Of a stretch of 64,000 nucleotides of DNA, positions 25,401-40,405 are shown piece after piece (positions within the stretch are counted from its first letter, which is position 1; each line of letters begins with the position of its first letter). Origin of the DNA: Eledone cirrhosa (Eukaryota > Mollusca > Cephalopoda > Octopoda > Eledonidae). The notes below the pieces were generated by a model, which made no database searches, was not told the DNA's origin, and worked only from the letters and a program-made list of their open reading frames with translations. Location: NCBI GenBank assembly GCA_964016885.1, contig OZ024742.1, positions 14,240,622 to 14,304,621 of the forward strand, written 5' to 3'. A program made the position numbers and the translations under genes.

Positions 25401-28400
25401 TCAAACCGGCTGTAACTGGCCACTCATATTGATGTTGAGGTATTGTTAAAAAAAAAAATATAAAAATCTCATAGACTCAATATTATGTGAGGTAAAACCT
25501 TACCATGAAAATATAATAGTAAATATAGAGTACTATAAATGCTAAAGGGTTAATGCAGTATTTTGAAAAACTGGTAATTCTTATTTTGTTAATGTGATTT
25601 TTTTTTTTATAAAATCACTCATTTGTGGAGTTTAATAATTACAGTTAGTTTGTATTTAGTTCTCTCAGAAATTTATTATACCATCTCTTTAATATCAAGC
25701 TATAGAAAAGTTGGCAGACAAAACAGAGGGGTTTCAGTTGTGTTAAAGACATGACAGCCTCCTTAGTGCTGGTGCCACAATAAAATACACAGTACATTCT
25801 GTAGTGTGTGGGAATATATATAATATCAGTAGCTCCATTTAAGTACTGGTTGGTCTCTGGTGACCCGTCAAATCCTTGCTAGTAGAGAAAAGTAGGAAAA
25901 ATGATGGTGATGGTGGTGGGGATGGAGATGAACTTTGAAATATTTCGAAAGATTTTTATTTGTTATTTTACCATAAACATCTGTTGTTAAGAAGCCAGGT
26001 TGCACAATATGTTTTTATATTGAAGTAATGAAAACTTATTTCATCATTCTGAGACATTAGGGAAACTAAGAAGAATCCCAATCTTTCTAAAGTATTTTAC
26101 TGTTGTTCTATTCCATGTCTGTTTTGTTTTTCTCTCAGGAGAGCTGTCCCTTGATAACCTTGTTATAACCAAGTCTTGTTGTAAAGAAGACATGAAAGGT
26201 TTGATGTGCAACCTGTTTATTTTAGCATGTTTTCTTCTTCTCTCCCGTTCTTTATCTTATTTCTTTCCCTTCTTGTTGTTGTTTCCTCCACACTCCCAGG
26301 TTGTTGTGTTGCTAACATTGACCCCTTTTTTGTCTGTTGTTTTATTAGTTTCCATTTAAAACAAGAATTCTTTGTAAATATTGAATTTCTTTGGAATTTA
26401 ACCTGTTGACATATTTTGCTAATCATTCTACCCCGATGACCCCACCACCCATGATATGATAAGGGGGGTGGATTGGGTGGCAGTTTTTTGAGCATTCAAC
26501 AAATGGTTGGCAGTATTTCTTCCGGCTCTTTACGTTCTGAGTTCAAATCCCACTACGGTCAACTTTGTATTTCATCCTTCCAGGCTCAATAGAAGAAAGT
26601 ACTGATTGTTGATATAATCAACTTTTGCTTCCCCTAAATTTGCTCCTTGTGCATAAATTACAAATCTTTATAACTTCAGTCTTAGTATTCACATGTTGCT
26701 ACTTAAATCTTTCATTTCCGTTTCCCGGTATTAGGTTAGTATGGATATCTTGCGTTGAGTCTATCCCCGTTTCTCTCACCTTTTTTCTTATTTCTATTAG
26801 TTCTTTGTTTTAAAATTAATGAGCAATAACTATTTTATTTTCTTAATATATAGTATATACATGTGAATATGTGTGTGTACATATGGCCTGTGCCTCTCTC
26901 CTTACGTCCGGCCTTGTCTCAGAGCATGATAGCTCATCTGTCCCAACCAGGCATGGAAAATAGGTGTTTAACGATGTAAACTCCCCTCCCGCATCCCTGG
27001 TGCACCTGTCCTGTCTAACCGATGTATGGAGAGTCGATTGATCTCCTACTGTGATATAACTCCAATCCCATAGCAAACATGTAGCCTGATGCTTGCTCTC
27101 TCTCTTTTTACATGATAAAATACATCCAGTCCACCTTGTGAGAGGGTAATGCTGGTTCCACAACAAAAAGCACCCAGTCCACCCTGTAAGGTGATCATGT
27201 TGGTATTGTAACAAAAAGCACCCAGTCCACTCTGTAAAGTAGTTGGCATTAGGAAAGGTATCCAGTTGTAGAAATTTAATATAGAAATGGCTTCTACAGG
27301 ACTAGAACTGTTTCCTTCGAATGAAACAGTTCTAGTCCTGTAGAAGCCATTTCTATATTAAATTTGTCGTTTACACTCTACTAATGTATTGAGTACCTTA
27401 CTTTCTGTGGTTACCCCCAATTGAACCTGGGATTCTCATATAAATGAGAATTGGCAGAGTTGTTTCAGTGTTGGATAAAATACCTGGGTATTTGTTCTGG
27501 ATTACTGCAGTCTGAGTTTGAATCTTTCGTGGGTCAACTTTGACTTTCATCATTCTTTCAGGGTTGATAAGTAAAGTACTGATCTGTTTACATGGATGTG
27601 AGGGTTGTATATCAAATAATATATGTTTACTAATGATAATCTTTAGGTGAACAGTGCTGATGTTGTTGTGAGGGGGAACAGTGCTGCTGTTGTCAATATG
27701 TCAACAGTGCTGCTGTTGTGGGTAAACAGTGCTGCTGTTGTCAATATGTCGACAGTGCTGCTGTTGTGTCAACAGTGTTGCTGTTGTGGGTAAACAGTGC
27801 TGCTGTTGTGTCAACAGTGTTGCTGTTGTGAGTAAACAGTGCTGCTGTTGTAAATATATAAACAGTGCTGCTGTTTGTGGATAAACTACTGCTGTTGTAA
27901 ATATGTCAACAGTGCTGCTGTTGTAAATATGTAAACAGTGCTGCTGTTGTGAATATATGAACAGTGCTACTATTGTGTAAATATTGCTGCTGTTGTGTGT
28001 AAACAGTGCTGCTGTTGTGGGTAATTTCCATGAATAGAAGATTTTAATTGGAAGTGGTCAGCTTGAAGTATTTATTGCTATAATAAAAACTCTTGTATTA
28101 AGATGTCAACATAACATATTGTGATGTCACGTTCCCCTCTCTCATCAACATAACTAACATAGTTCCTGTGTCACATAGCTCTCTCTCTCTCCCATGTCAA
28201 CATAACATATTGTGATGTCACGTTCCCCTCTCTCATCAACATAACTAACATAGTTCCTGTGTCACATAGCTCTCTCTCTCTCTCTCTCTCTCCCATGTCA
28301 ACATAACATATTGTGATGTCACGTTCCCCTCTCTCATCAACATAACTAACATAGTTCCTGTGTCACATAGCTCTCTCTCTCTCTCTCTCCCATGTCAACA

Positions 28401-28570
28401 TAACATATTGTGATGTCACGTTCCCCTCTCTCATCAACATAACTAACATAGTTCCTGTGTCACATAGCTCTCTCTCTCTCTCTCTCTCTCTCTCCCATGT
28501 CAACATAACATATTGTGATGTCACGTTCCCCTCTCTCATCAACATAACTAACATAGTTCCTGTGTCACAT

Positions 28571-28605
<35 letters not shown>

Positions 28606-31600
28606 ATGTCAACATAACATATTGTGATGTCACGTTCCTCTCTCTCATCAACATAACTAACATAGTTCCTGTGTCACATAGCTCTCTCTCTCTCTCTCTC
28701 CCATGTCAACATAACATATTGTGATGTCACGTTCCCCTCTCTCATCAACATAACTAACATAGTTCCTGTGTCACATAGCTCTCTCTCTCTCTCTCCCATG
28801 TCAACATAACATATTGTGATGTCACATTCCCCTCTCTCATCAACATAACTAACATAGTTCCTGTGTCACATAGCTCTCTCTCTCTCTCTCTCTCTCTCCC
28901 ATGTCAACATAACATATTGTGATGTCACATTCCCCTCTCTCATCAACATAACTAACATAGTTCCTGTGTCACATAGCTCTCTCTCTCTCTCTCTCTCTCT
29001 CTCCCATGTCAACATAACATATTGTGATGTCACATTCCCCTCTCTCATCAATATAACTAACATCGTTCCTGTGTCACATAGCTCTCTCTCTCTCTCTCTC
29101 TCTCTCTCCCATGTCAACATAACATATTGTGATGTCACATTCCCCTCTCTCATCAACATAACTAACATCGTTCCTGTGTCACATCGCTCTCTCTCTCTCC
29201 CATGTCAACATAACTAACATAGTTGTAATGTCACATCGCTCTCTCTGTCATGTCAATATAACTAACATATGATCATCTGCCCACTTCTAATCTCAGACTT
29301 TGACAGCCCATCCAACCCATCTCATCATGGAAAGCTGATGTAAAATAATGATAATGATGTATTATATCTGAAGTGAATCTACCCAATCATATTTATATAT
29401 CACTAGCAGTGGTACCCGGCGTTGCACGGGATAAGGTATTTTGGAACGCGGGCCACCAACAGACCTAATCGTGGAAAAACTGCATGCCTGGACAATATGT
29501 ACAGAAAATAAACCGAATACTCTGATGGTTCACCTAATGCGGGCCTAGGAGGTCAAAAAGTTGAATTTTTTTATGTGCATAACACTCCCTGAAACATAAG
29601 TAATACACATGTAAAGTTTGAAAAAAGTCGGTTGGGTATTTCTCGAGTTTTAGGGATTCAAACTCACACACACACAGACAGATATCCTCAGTTTTATATA
29701 TATAGATTAGTAACAAACTTACAGTCTTCTTATATTGTGTTAGACTCTGGTATGGCTTTATTTAAACTTTTAGCATCTAAACTGGCCGTATCTGGTCAGA
29801 ATTCTCTCACCTCTATCTGTTCAAACTGGCCATAACTAGCAGCTCATACTGATGTTAAGGTATTGTTCTACAAAAAGAATATCAAAATCTCGTAGATTCG
29901 ATATTATGTGAGATAAAGCTTTTACCACAAAATACAATAGTATATATAGAGTAATGTAAATGCTAAAGGGTTAAGTATAGTTGTCTTCATCATCATCATT
30001 TTACAGCTGTTCTCCTTGTTGTTATATTCTTAAACTCACAGGAATGTTAAAATATGATTTAAGGGAAATTTGGCTGCTACTTTTTGAAGATCAAGTGACT
30101 GCGTAAAGGTTCTTTCATTGGTTTGTCTAAATACATTTGTTTTTGTTGTCTAATGGTGCAAAACCATTGGCTTTATAATGTTTGACTGTTTATTTTAGAT
30201 ACAGTTGTGGTTTATAGTAATATGTATTTCTAAATGTCCTCCAATTTATCAGAAAGATGTTACAGAATGATGCTTATATTTAATATTGATCTCTTTTATT
30301 AATTATTGATTTCTTTTGATCAGCATAACTTAATAACAAAAGATTAAAGTTGTAGATAGATTTTGTTAAGGAGAGATATAATGGCACACCTGTTATGGTG
30401 GCACACTTTATATATTGTCGAGGCATGTGGCCTAGTGGTAAGGGTGTTGGACTTATGATCATAATGTCATGGGTTCAATTCCTGGACTGGGTTGTGTGTT
30501 GTGTTCTTGAGAAAAACACTTTATTTCACATTGCTTCAATATACTCTGCTGAAAAGGAGTACCAGCAATAGCTGGGAGTTAAACCCTGTGATGGACTGCC
30601 ATCCTGTCCAGGGGAAAGTCTTGTACTCTCAGTTGCTTAACGCCACAGAAACCAGAATAAACACCGGCTTGATGAGCCTTCGGGCTTGGGACAGACTTTA
30701 GACATTGTATAGTGACACAGTTTGTATAGAAGGACATATATATTTCATTTTTATTTCAGCATATTTTTTATGTTTTTGAGATGGTTTCTTCTTTATCTTA
30801 ATTTGTTTGTTTTGTTTGAAAACTGCCTGAATATTGGCAGAAGGTAACCACATCTGACTAGCCTGATGCCATGCATGTGTTAGTAACATTTCCTTGACTT
30901 TTCTCCACTCAGCTAACTCTTCTATAGAACCTTTTGCATGGATTGTTTCATATTTAAGGACCTTTTTTTTTATTATAAAACGAAGAAAGCAAGCTAAAGT
31001 TTGTTGAGTTACTATATTATTTAAGAATGAAAATACAGTTTGGCTACTGCATGTCAGATATTCTCAGCATTCTCACCAGTTTCTCTCCCAATGATTGTGT
31101 TGTTCTTGGCAAATATTATTAATAATGGTTGATAATGTTGTTATTTAATATCTGCTTCATATTTATTACAATTTGTTTATTTCAAGTAATTTTAGTTGTT
31201 TTATCAATAACAACAGTTGTTTCATTATTCTCTATGTTACATGATATAACCAGGGTTGTTTAAGATTAACCCTTTTGGTAACAAACTATATGAAACTACC
31301 CCAGATTCTGTGATACTAAGATGTTTGTTTTAAAGTGTTTATAAGGTAGTGTAGTTAATACGAAGCGTTGTGAGATATGTAATAAAAGACTGATAATTTT
31401 CAAAAAGCCAGTACAATACAAAGTGAAAATGATGACAAATAAAACAAAACAAAGTATATTTTAACATGATATTTCAGGGCTAATACCGTCTTTTCAATGT
31501 GGAACTGAAACAGTTCAAACCAAAACAAAACAATCAATGTATTCTTCCTTAACTGGTCCACATATCTGAAATACATGTGTGAAATCGTTATAGTAACCAG

Positions 31601-34600
31601 TCTGCCTCGAGCATTATTATTTATGCGTTTATATTTATCTAAAAAAAAGCTCCCATCACGATTTTATTTAAGAACCTTTGTTAAGTTATGTTCCAACCAC
31701 CAACTTAAAAAGAAAGTTATGTTTCTAAACCCCTCCTAATTGATTTGTTTAAAAATGATTTTGAAATGAGACAATCAATACTTTTCATTAGAAATATGAT
31801 AATAAAATGGTTAATATGTAATCGGTGGATATTAATAGATTAACCAGAACAATTCAAAAGAAGATGGACACCCAGAAAATCTTATAAATTCCTGAAATAA
31901 TTCAACATTCAAAAATTTACTTCTCTTCCTGACTATCATTTCACTTCTTATAATGTTGTTGCTCCTCTTATATTGGCAGAATAGTTACGAAGTTCACTAC
32001 ACATTCCTCTCCCTCTTATGTCTAACATACAAACATGTGTACCTTTAACAAAGTTCTCAGGGAGATTCCACATGACACAGTGCATGACACAGGTGGACTG
32101 AAGTAATGTGAAATGAAGTGCCTTGCTCAAGGACTCAATGCATTGCCAAAATCAAAGTTGCCATTAAGCCACACACATTCACAATGTCATTATATATATT
32201 CAAGGTGGACATCAAACCACATCCCCTTCACCTGTGACCCACCACACCGACCTCTCATTAAATAGCAATCAAAGAAAGAAACTTAACTTATTGCCACAAA
32301 CCTGTTACTCCCCCCCCCCCCCCACACACACACATACACTCACATCACCACTACCACCAAACATGACTGAACTGGAATTTGGGGGATTTTTACTAATTTT
32401 TTACTAAACTAGTTCAGTGAGGTTATTTATGTACCAGAAGTTACAGTGTTTGATGTTTGAACAATATAGGATCTTAGAGGAATCTTCAGTTAGGGTGATC
32501 TTGTGACACTCTCTTTAGTACTGGTGCCACAATAAAATATACCCAGTCCCCTCTGTTGTGTGGTAGTACTGGTGCCACAATAAAATATACCCAGTCCCCT
32601 CTGTTGTGTGGTAGTACTGGTGCCACAATAAAATATACCCAGTCCACTCTGTTGTGTGGTAGTACTGGTGCCACAATAAAATATACCCAGTCCCCTCTGT
32701 TGTGTGGTAGTACTGGTGCCACAATAAAATATACCCAGTCCAGTCTGTTGTGTGGTGGTACTGGTGCCACAATAAAATATACCCAGTCCAGACTGTTGTG
32801 TGGTAGTACTGGTGCCACAATAAAATATACCCAGTCCAGACTGTTGTGTGGTAGTACTGGTGCCACAATAAAATATACCCAGTCCAGACTGTTGTGTGGT
32901 AGTACTGGTGCCACAATAAAATATACCCAGTCCAGACTGTTGTGTGGTAGTACTGGTACCACAATAAAATGTACCCAGTCCACTCTGTTGTGTGGTAGTA
33001 CTGGTACCACAATAAAATGTACCCAGTCCAGACTGTTGTGTGGTAGTACTGGTGCCACAATAAAATATACCCAGTCCAGACTGTTGTGTGGTAGTACTGG
33101 TGCCACAATAAAATATACCCAGTCCACTCTGTTGTGTGGTAGTACTGGTACCACAATAAAATGTACCCAGTCCACTCTGTTGTGTGGTAGTACTGGTGCC
33201 ACAATAAAATGTACCCAGTTCACTCTGTTGTGTGGTAGTACTGGTGCCACAATAAAATATACCCAGTCCACTCTGTTGTGTGGTAGTACTGGTGTCACAA
33301 TAAAATGTACCCAGTCCAGTCTGTTGTGTGGTAGTACTGGTGCCACAATAAAATGAACCCAGTTCACTCTGTTGTGTGGTAGTACTGGTGCCACAATAAA
33401 ATGTACCCAGTTCACTCTGTTGTGTGGTAGTACTGGTACCACAATAAAATGTACCCAGTCCACTCTGTTGTGTGGTAGTACTGGTGCCACAATAAAATGT
33501 ACCCAGTTCACTCTGTTGTGTGGTAGTACTGGTGCCACAATAAAATGTACCCAGTTCACTCTGTTGTGTGCTAGTACTGGTGCCACAATAAAATATACCC
33601 AGTCCACTCTGTTGTGTGGTAGTACTGGAGCCACAATAAAATGTACCCAGTCCACTCTGTTGTGTGGTAGTACTGGTGCCACAATAAAATGTACCCAGTC
33701 CACTCTGTTGTGTAGTAGTACTGGTGCCACAATAAAATGTACCCAGTCCAGTCTGTTGTGTAGTAGTACTGGTTCCACAATAAAATGTACCCAGTCCAGT
33801 CTGTTGTGTGGTAGTACTGGTGCCACAATAAAATGTACCCAGTTCACTCTGTTGTGTGGTAGTACTGGTGCCACAATAAAATATACCCAGTCCACTCTGT
33901 TGTGTGGTAGTACTGGTGTCACAATAAAATGTACCCAGTCCAGTCTGTTGTGTGGTAGTACTGGTGCCACAATAAAATGAACCCAGTTCACTCTGTTGTG
34001 TGGTAGTACTGGTGCCACAATAAAATATACCCAGTCCACTCTGTTGTGTGGTAGTACTGGTGCCACAATAAAATATACCCAGTCCAGTCTGTTGTGTGGT
34101 AGTACTGGTGCCACAATAAAATGTACCCAGTTCACTCTGTTGTGTGGTAGTACTGGTACCACAATAAAATGTACCCAGTTCACTCTGTTGTGTGGTAGTA
34201 CTGGTGCCACAATAAAATGTACCCAGTCCAGTCTGTTGTGTGGTAGTACTGGTACCACAATAAAATGTACCCAGTCCCCTCTGTTGTGTGGTAGTACTGG
34301 TGCCACAATAAAATGTACCCAGTTCACTCTGTTGTGTGGTAGTACTGGAGCCACAATAAAATGTACCCAGTCCACTCTGTTGTGTGGTAGTACTGATGCC
34401 ACAATAAAATGTACCCAGTTCACTCTGTTGTGTGGTAGTACTGGTGCCACAATAAAATGTACCCAGTTCACTCTGTTGTGTGGTAGTACTGGTGCCACAA
34501 TAAAATGTACCCAGTTCACTCTGTTGTGTGGTAGTACTGGTGCCACAATAAAATGTACCCAGTCCACTCTGTTGTGTGGTAGTACTGATGTCACAATAAA

Positions 34601-37600
34601 ATGTACCCAGTCCACTCTGTTGTGTGGTAGTATTGGTGCCACAATAAAATGTACCCAGTCCACTCTGTTGTGTAGTAGTACTGGTGCCACAATAAAATGT
34701 ACCCAGTCCAGTCTGTTGTGTAGTAGTACTGGTTCCACAATAAAATGTACCCAGTCCAGTCTGTTGTGTGGTAGTACTGGTGCCACAATAAAATGTACCC
34801 AGTCCCCTCTGTTGTGTGGTAGTACTGGTGCCACAATAAAATGTACCCAGTCCAGTCTGTTGTGTGGTAGTACTGGTGCCACAATAAAATGTACCCAGTC
34901 CAGTCTGTTGTGTGGTAGTACTGGTGCCACAATAAAATGTACCCAGTCCCCTCTGTTGTGTGGTAGTACTGGTGCCACAATAAAATGTACCCAGTCCAGT
35001 CTGTTGTGTGGTAGTACTGGTGCCACAATAAAATGTACCCAGTTCACTCTGTTGTGTGGTAGTACTGGTGCCACAATAAAATGTACCCAGTCCACTCTGT
35101 TGTGTGGTAGTACTGATGCCACAATAAAATGTACCCAGTCCACTCTGTTGTGTGGTAGTATTGGTGCCACAATAAAATGTACCCAGTCCACTCTGTTGTG
35201 TAGTAGTACTGGTGCCACAATAAAATGTACCCAGTCCAGTCTGTTGTGTAGTAGTACTGGTTCCACAATAAAATGTACCCAGTCCAGTCTGTTGTGTGGT
35301 AGTACTGGTGCCACAATAAAATGTACCCAGTCCCCTCTGTTGTGTGGTAGTACTGGTGCCACAATAAAATGTACCCAGTCCAGTCTGTTGTGTGGTAGTA
35401 CTGGTGCCACAATAAAATGTACCCAGTCCAGTCTGTTGTGTGGTAGTACTGGTGCCACAATAAAATGTACCCAGTCCCCTCTGTTGTGTGGTAGTACTGG
35501 TGCCACAATAAAATGTACCCAGTCCAGTCTGTTGTGTGGTAGTACTGGTGCCACAATAAAATGTACCCAGTTCACTCTGTTGTGTGGTAGTACTGGTGCC
35601 ACAATAAAATATACCCAGTCCAGTCTGTTGTGTGGTAGTACTGGTGCCACAATAAAATGTACCCAGTCCAGTCTGTTGTGTGGTAGTACTGGTGCCACAA
35701 TAAAATGTACCCAGTCCAGTCTGTTGTGTGGTAGTACTGGTGCCACAATAAAATGTACCCAGTCCAGTCTGTTGTGTGGTAGTACTGGTGCCACAATAAA
35801 ATGTACCCAGTTCACTCTGTGAAATGGTATTGCTAGTGCCGCAAAAAATGCACACAGTCCACTCTGCAATGTGGTTGATGTTAGGAAGGGCATCCAGCTG
35901 TAGAAATCACGGCAAATATGGAAGTTGTGAGCAAGATGTTGTCACCTAACTTGTCTAGCCTCAGAATATGACAACCCATCCAACCCAGTCCGGTGTGGTG
36001 ACTGAGGTAGAAAGAATGATGATGTTCATTTCACATTACTGAAATATTAACATAGCCACATCATTAAATATTAATGTTTAGGGCAGTAGACTGGCAGAAT
36101 TGGTAGAGCATCAGACAACATGTTTTGTAGCATAGAGTTGTGACCCTTTATGTTCTGAGTTTAATTCCTGCCTAGGTTAACTTTGCCTTTCATCTTTATG
36201 AGGTTGATAAAATAAAGTACCAGTCGAGCAGTGGGGTCAATTTAATTGACTTTCCCCTCCCAATATTGTTGGCCTTGTGCCTAAATCAGAAACGATTATC
36301 AAATATTATTATAGCATTTGATCCCATTAAATATTTTCATGGCATTTGACCACATCAATAAATATTTTCATGGTGTTTGATCGCACCATTAAATATTTTC
36401 ATTGCCTTTGATCATGTTAAATATTTTCATGACATTTGATCACATCATCATCATCATCACCGTTTTACGTCCGTTCTTCCACACTAGCATGGGTTAGACA
36501 GGTTGTCCTGTTGTGGGCAGTGTCCAGTTGGCTGACCTTGTTTTGCTCATACGGGAACTGATTGTGGCTTGATTTCTACAGCTGGATGTCCTTCCTAACG
36601 CCAACCTTATTTACAGTGAGTGCTGGGTGCTTTTTTTCTGTGGCACCTACATGTCCACTGTACAGTGTGTGCTGGGTGCTTTTTTGCTGTGGCACCTCCA
36701 CGACCACTTTGCAGTGGGAGGGGGTGGGGTAATATTGTCTATATGCTTCAGCTTCGGCTTGTACCCATGGGGGGTCGGGTCTTCTGTATTACTGCGTGAC
36801 GCCAGCGGTCACGGTCGTGTGTCATCGCCTTTGAGAGGTGTAATTGGGTATGGTCGGCTTTTATCACCTCATCCCAGGTCTTCTTGGGTCTCCCCACTCT
36901 GTGGTTTCCATCGATTTCTACTGCTCTGCACCTTTTTATGCAGCTGTCATCCTTCATACGCATCACATGTCCATATCAATGCAACCTCCTCTCCTGCGCA
37001 CAGCATTTGATTCCTCTTATGCTCAGTCTCTCTCTCAATTCATTTATGCTTTGCTGTTTGCATATATTACTATTACACATCCATCGGAGCATGCAAGCTT
37101 TGTTTCTTTCTAATCTATGCAAGTCTTCCACAGGCAGCACCCATGTCTCACTACCATGCAAAATCGCTGTTCGTATACACTCATTATACAGTCTGCCTTT
37201 CATTTTGAGGGAAAAGCCTTTTGCATCTAGCAGTGGCAGTGGCTCCCTGAACTTCTTCCTTCCCGTTCTTACCCTAGTTATTGTACTTTCCGAACACCCA
37301 CCTCCGCTGCTAATTCGGTCACCTAGGTAGCAGAAGCTGTCTACTGTTTCTACAAAGCCCTCCCAGAGTTTGGTGGTACTTGTTTCTTGTGGCTGTTTGC
37401 TGCTTGCTGTCCCAGCACAGCTGCTACATGTGAAGCCTACATTCTTAGTTAAGCTTCCTGAGATCCCGCTACATCTCTTGTGTACCCATTGTTTGCATTT
37501 GGGGCAGAGAATGGAGTTCCTACCTACACCTTTCCTACATACTGAGCAAGGCTATTTCCCTGAGGGGATCTGGGTTCTGTTTTCTCGTCTACTTACAAGG

Positions 37601-39209
37601 ACCTTAGTCTTTGTCAGGTTTACTTTGAGACCCTTTCTTTCTAGTCCATGCTTCCAAGTTTGGAATTTCTTCTCTAGTTCTACCATAGATTCAGCTATAA
37701 GTATGAGGTCATCTGCATACAGGAGTTCCCATGGGCATCCGGTCTTAATCTCCTCCGTTATTGCCTGCAGGACTATGATGAACAGGAGAGGGCTAAGAAC
37801 AGAGCTCTGGTGGACACTGACCTGTACGTTAAATTCCTCGCTATACTCATTGCTAATCCTAACTTTGCTGACTGCTCCCCTATACATGGCTTGTACAGCT
37901 TTCACAAGCCATTCATCTACTCCTAGTTTTCTAAGAGCCCACCAGATTATAGTACGGGGAACTCTGTCAAAGGCTTTCTCGAGATCGACGAATGCCAGGT
38001 AGAGTGGCTTACTTTTAGCTAGGTACTTTTCCTGTAACTGCCTCACAAGGAAGAGGGCACCAGTGGTGCTTCTTCCTGGCACAAATCCAAATTGCATCTC
38101 ATCTAGTTTCACCCGGTCCCTAATCAACTGTGCTATAACTCTTTCTATTACTTTCATGACTTGGTCCATCAGCTTTATACCTCTATAGTTTCTTCTATCT
38201 AGTGCATCACCTTTACCTTTGTAGCAGTTGACAATGATGCTACTGCACTAATCCTTTGGTATGACACCTTCTAGCATTACCTGGTTAACAATACGTGTGG
38301 TTATGGTGTGACCTTCCAACCCAGATGCCCTCAGCATCTCGGCAGCTATACCCGATGGACCGGTTGCCTTCTCCGTCTTCATATCTTTGATTGCCTTACT
38401 TACTATGCTGCTGCTGACTTGTACTGCTGGCCCCTCTATAGGGTCTACTTGGGATAGGGTCGCTTCTTCCCATGCATTCTCCTCGTTTAGTAACCTATCA
38501 TAATGGCACTTCCACGCATCTTTCTTCTCAGCACTTGTGAGGGAAAGCTCACCTTTATCATTCCGGATACACTTCTCTCCAATGACATCACAATTCTCTC
38601 TGACACACTGCCTCGCAATCTTGAACACCTCCTGTTTCTGATCCTCACGTTGCAAAACATGCTTGAATTTTCTATCCTCTGCTTCCCTCCTAGCTAAGCA
38701 TACTTGTCGCCTAGCTTCCCTCCTGGTCTCTATGTAAAGTACCCTGCCCCACCCCTGGTCTCTATGTAATGTACCCTGCTTTAAATATTTTCATTGCATT
38801 TTATCCCACCATTAAATATTTTCATTACATTTTATGTTACCATTAAATATTTTCATGGCTTTTGATCATATTGTTAAATATTTTCATTGCATTTGATCAT
38901 GTTGTTAAATATTTTCATGGCATTTAATCACATCATTAAATATTTTCATTGCATTTGATCATATCATTAAATATTTTCATGGCATTTGATCATATCATTA
39001 AATATTTTCATGGCATTTGATCATATCATTAAATATTTTCATGGCATTTGACCATATCATTAAATATTTTCATGGCATTTGATCATCTTATTAACTATTT
39101 CCATGGCATTTGATCAAATCATTACACTAATAATTATTCCTGAAGTAATTTCCTGGAAAACTAATCTCATTGTTTGCCTTATGATGATGTGCCTGTATAT
39201 ACACACATG

Positions 39210-39249
<40 letters not shown>

Positions 39250-40374
39250 GTATGTGTGTATGCATGTTACATATTTTTCAACATGAAGTGGTTTGTGTTA
39301 AGTTTGCAATCTGTGTTCAATTTGACCAAATATACCTTATGACAGGACAGAAGTAGATTTGTTAAAGTGGTGTTGGTGTTGTTGTCGTTGGTGGTGTTGG
39401 TGTTGTTGTCGTTGGTGGTCTTGGTGTTGGTAGTGTTGTTGGTGCTTTTGTCATTGGTGATGTTAGTGTTGTTGTCGTTAGTGGTGTTGTTATTGGTGCT
39501 GTTCTTGTTGGTGGTGTTAGTGTGTTGTTGACGGTGTTGGTCTTGGTGCTGCTGTTGGTGGTGGTGTTGTTGATCTTGGTGGTGTTAGTGTTGTTGGTGC
39601 TGGTGCTGCTATTGGTAGTGTTGTTGATGTTGATGGTGTTAGTGTTAGTGCTGCTGTTGGTGGTGGTGTTAGTGTTGTTGATGTTGTTGGTGATGTTGGT
39701 GTTAGTGTTGTTGTTGTTGTCGGTGATGCTGATGTTGGTGGTGGTGTTAGTGTTGTTGGTGGTGGTGGTGGTGTTGTTGTTGGTGGTGGTGTTAGTGTTG
39801 TTGTTGTTGTCGGTGATGCTGATATTGGTGGTGGTGTTAGTGTTGGTGGTGTTGTTGTTGTTGTTGTTGTCGTCGGTGATGCTGATATTGGTGTTAGTGT
39901 TGTTGTTGTTGTTGTTGGTGGTGGTGTTAGCGTTGTTGGTGGTGGTGGTGGTGTTAGTGTTGTTGTTGTTGTCGGTGATGCTGATGTTGGTGGTGGTGTT
40001 GTCGGTGGTGTTGATGTTAGTGTTGTTGTTGTTGGTGGTGGTGTTAGTGTTGTTGTCGGTGATGCTGATGTTGGTGTTAGTGTTGTTGTTGTTGTCGGTG
40101 GTGGTGGTGTTCATACATCTGTTACAATAATCATAAGAGGAGAAGAGTTCTCGGTTAATAATAACAATGAATCGCATATGTATATCTGTGGTGTACTCGG
40201 GGTAACTTGTGGCTACCTGTGGTGTACTGGGGGCAACATGTGGCTACCTGTGGTGTACTGGGGGTAACATATATACCTGTGGTGTACTGGGGGGTTAACA
40301 TATAAACCTAAACTACAAACCAACCATATTCTGCATGATAAGAAGTTGAACAAAGTGTACAGTAATGTTGTTGT

Positions 40375-40405
<31 letters not shown>
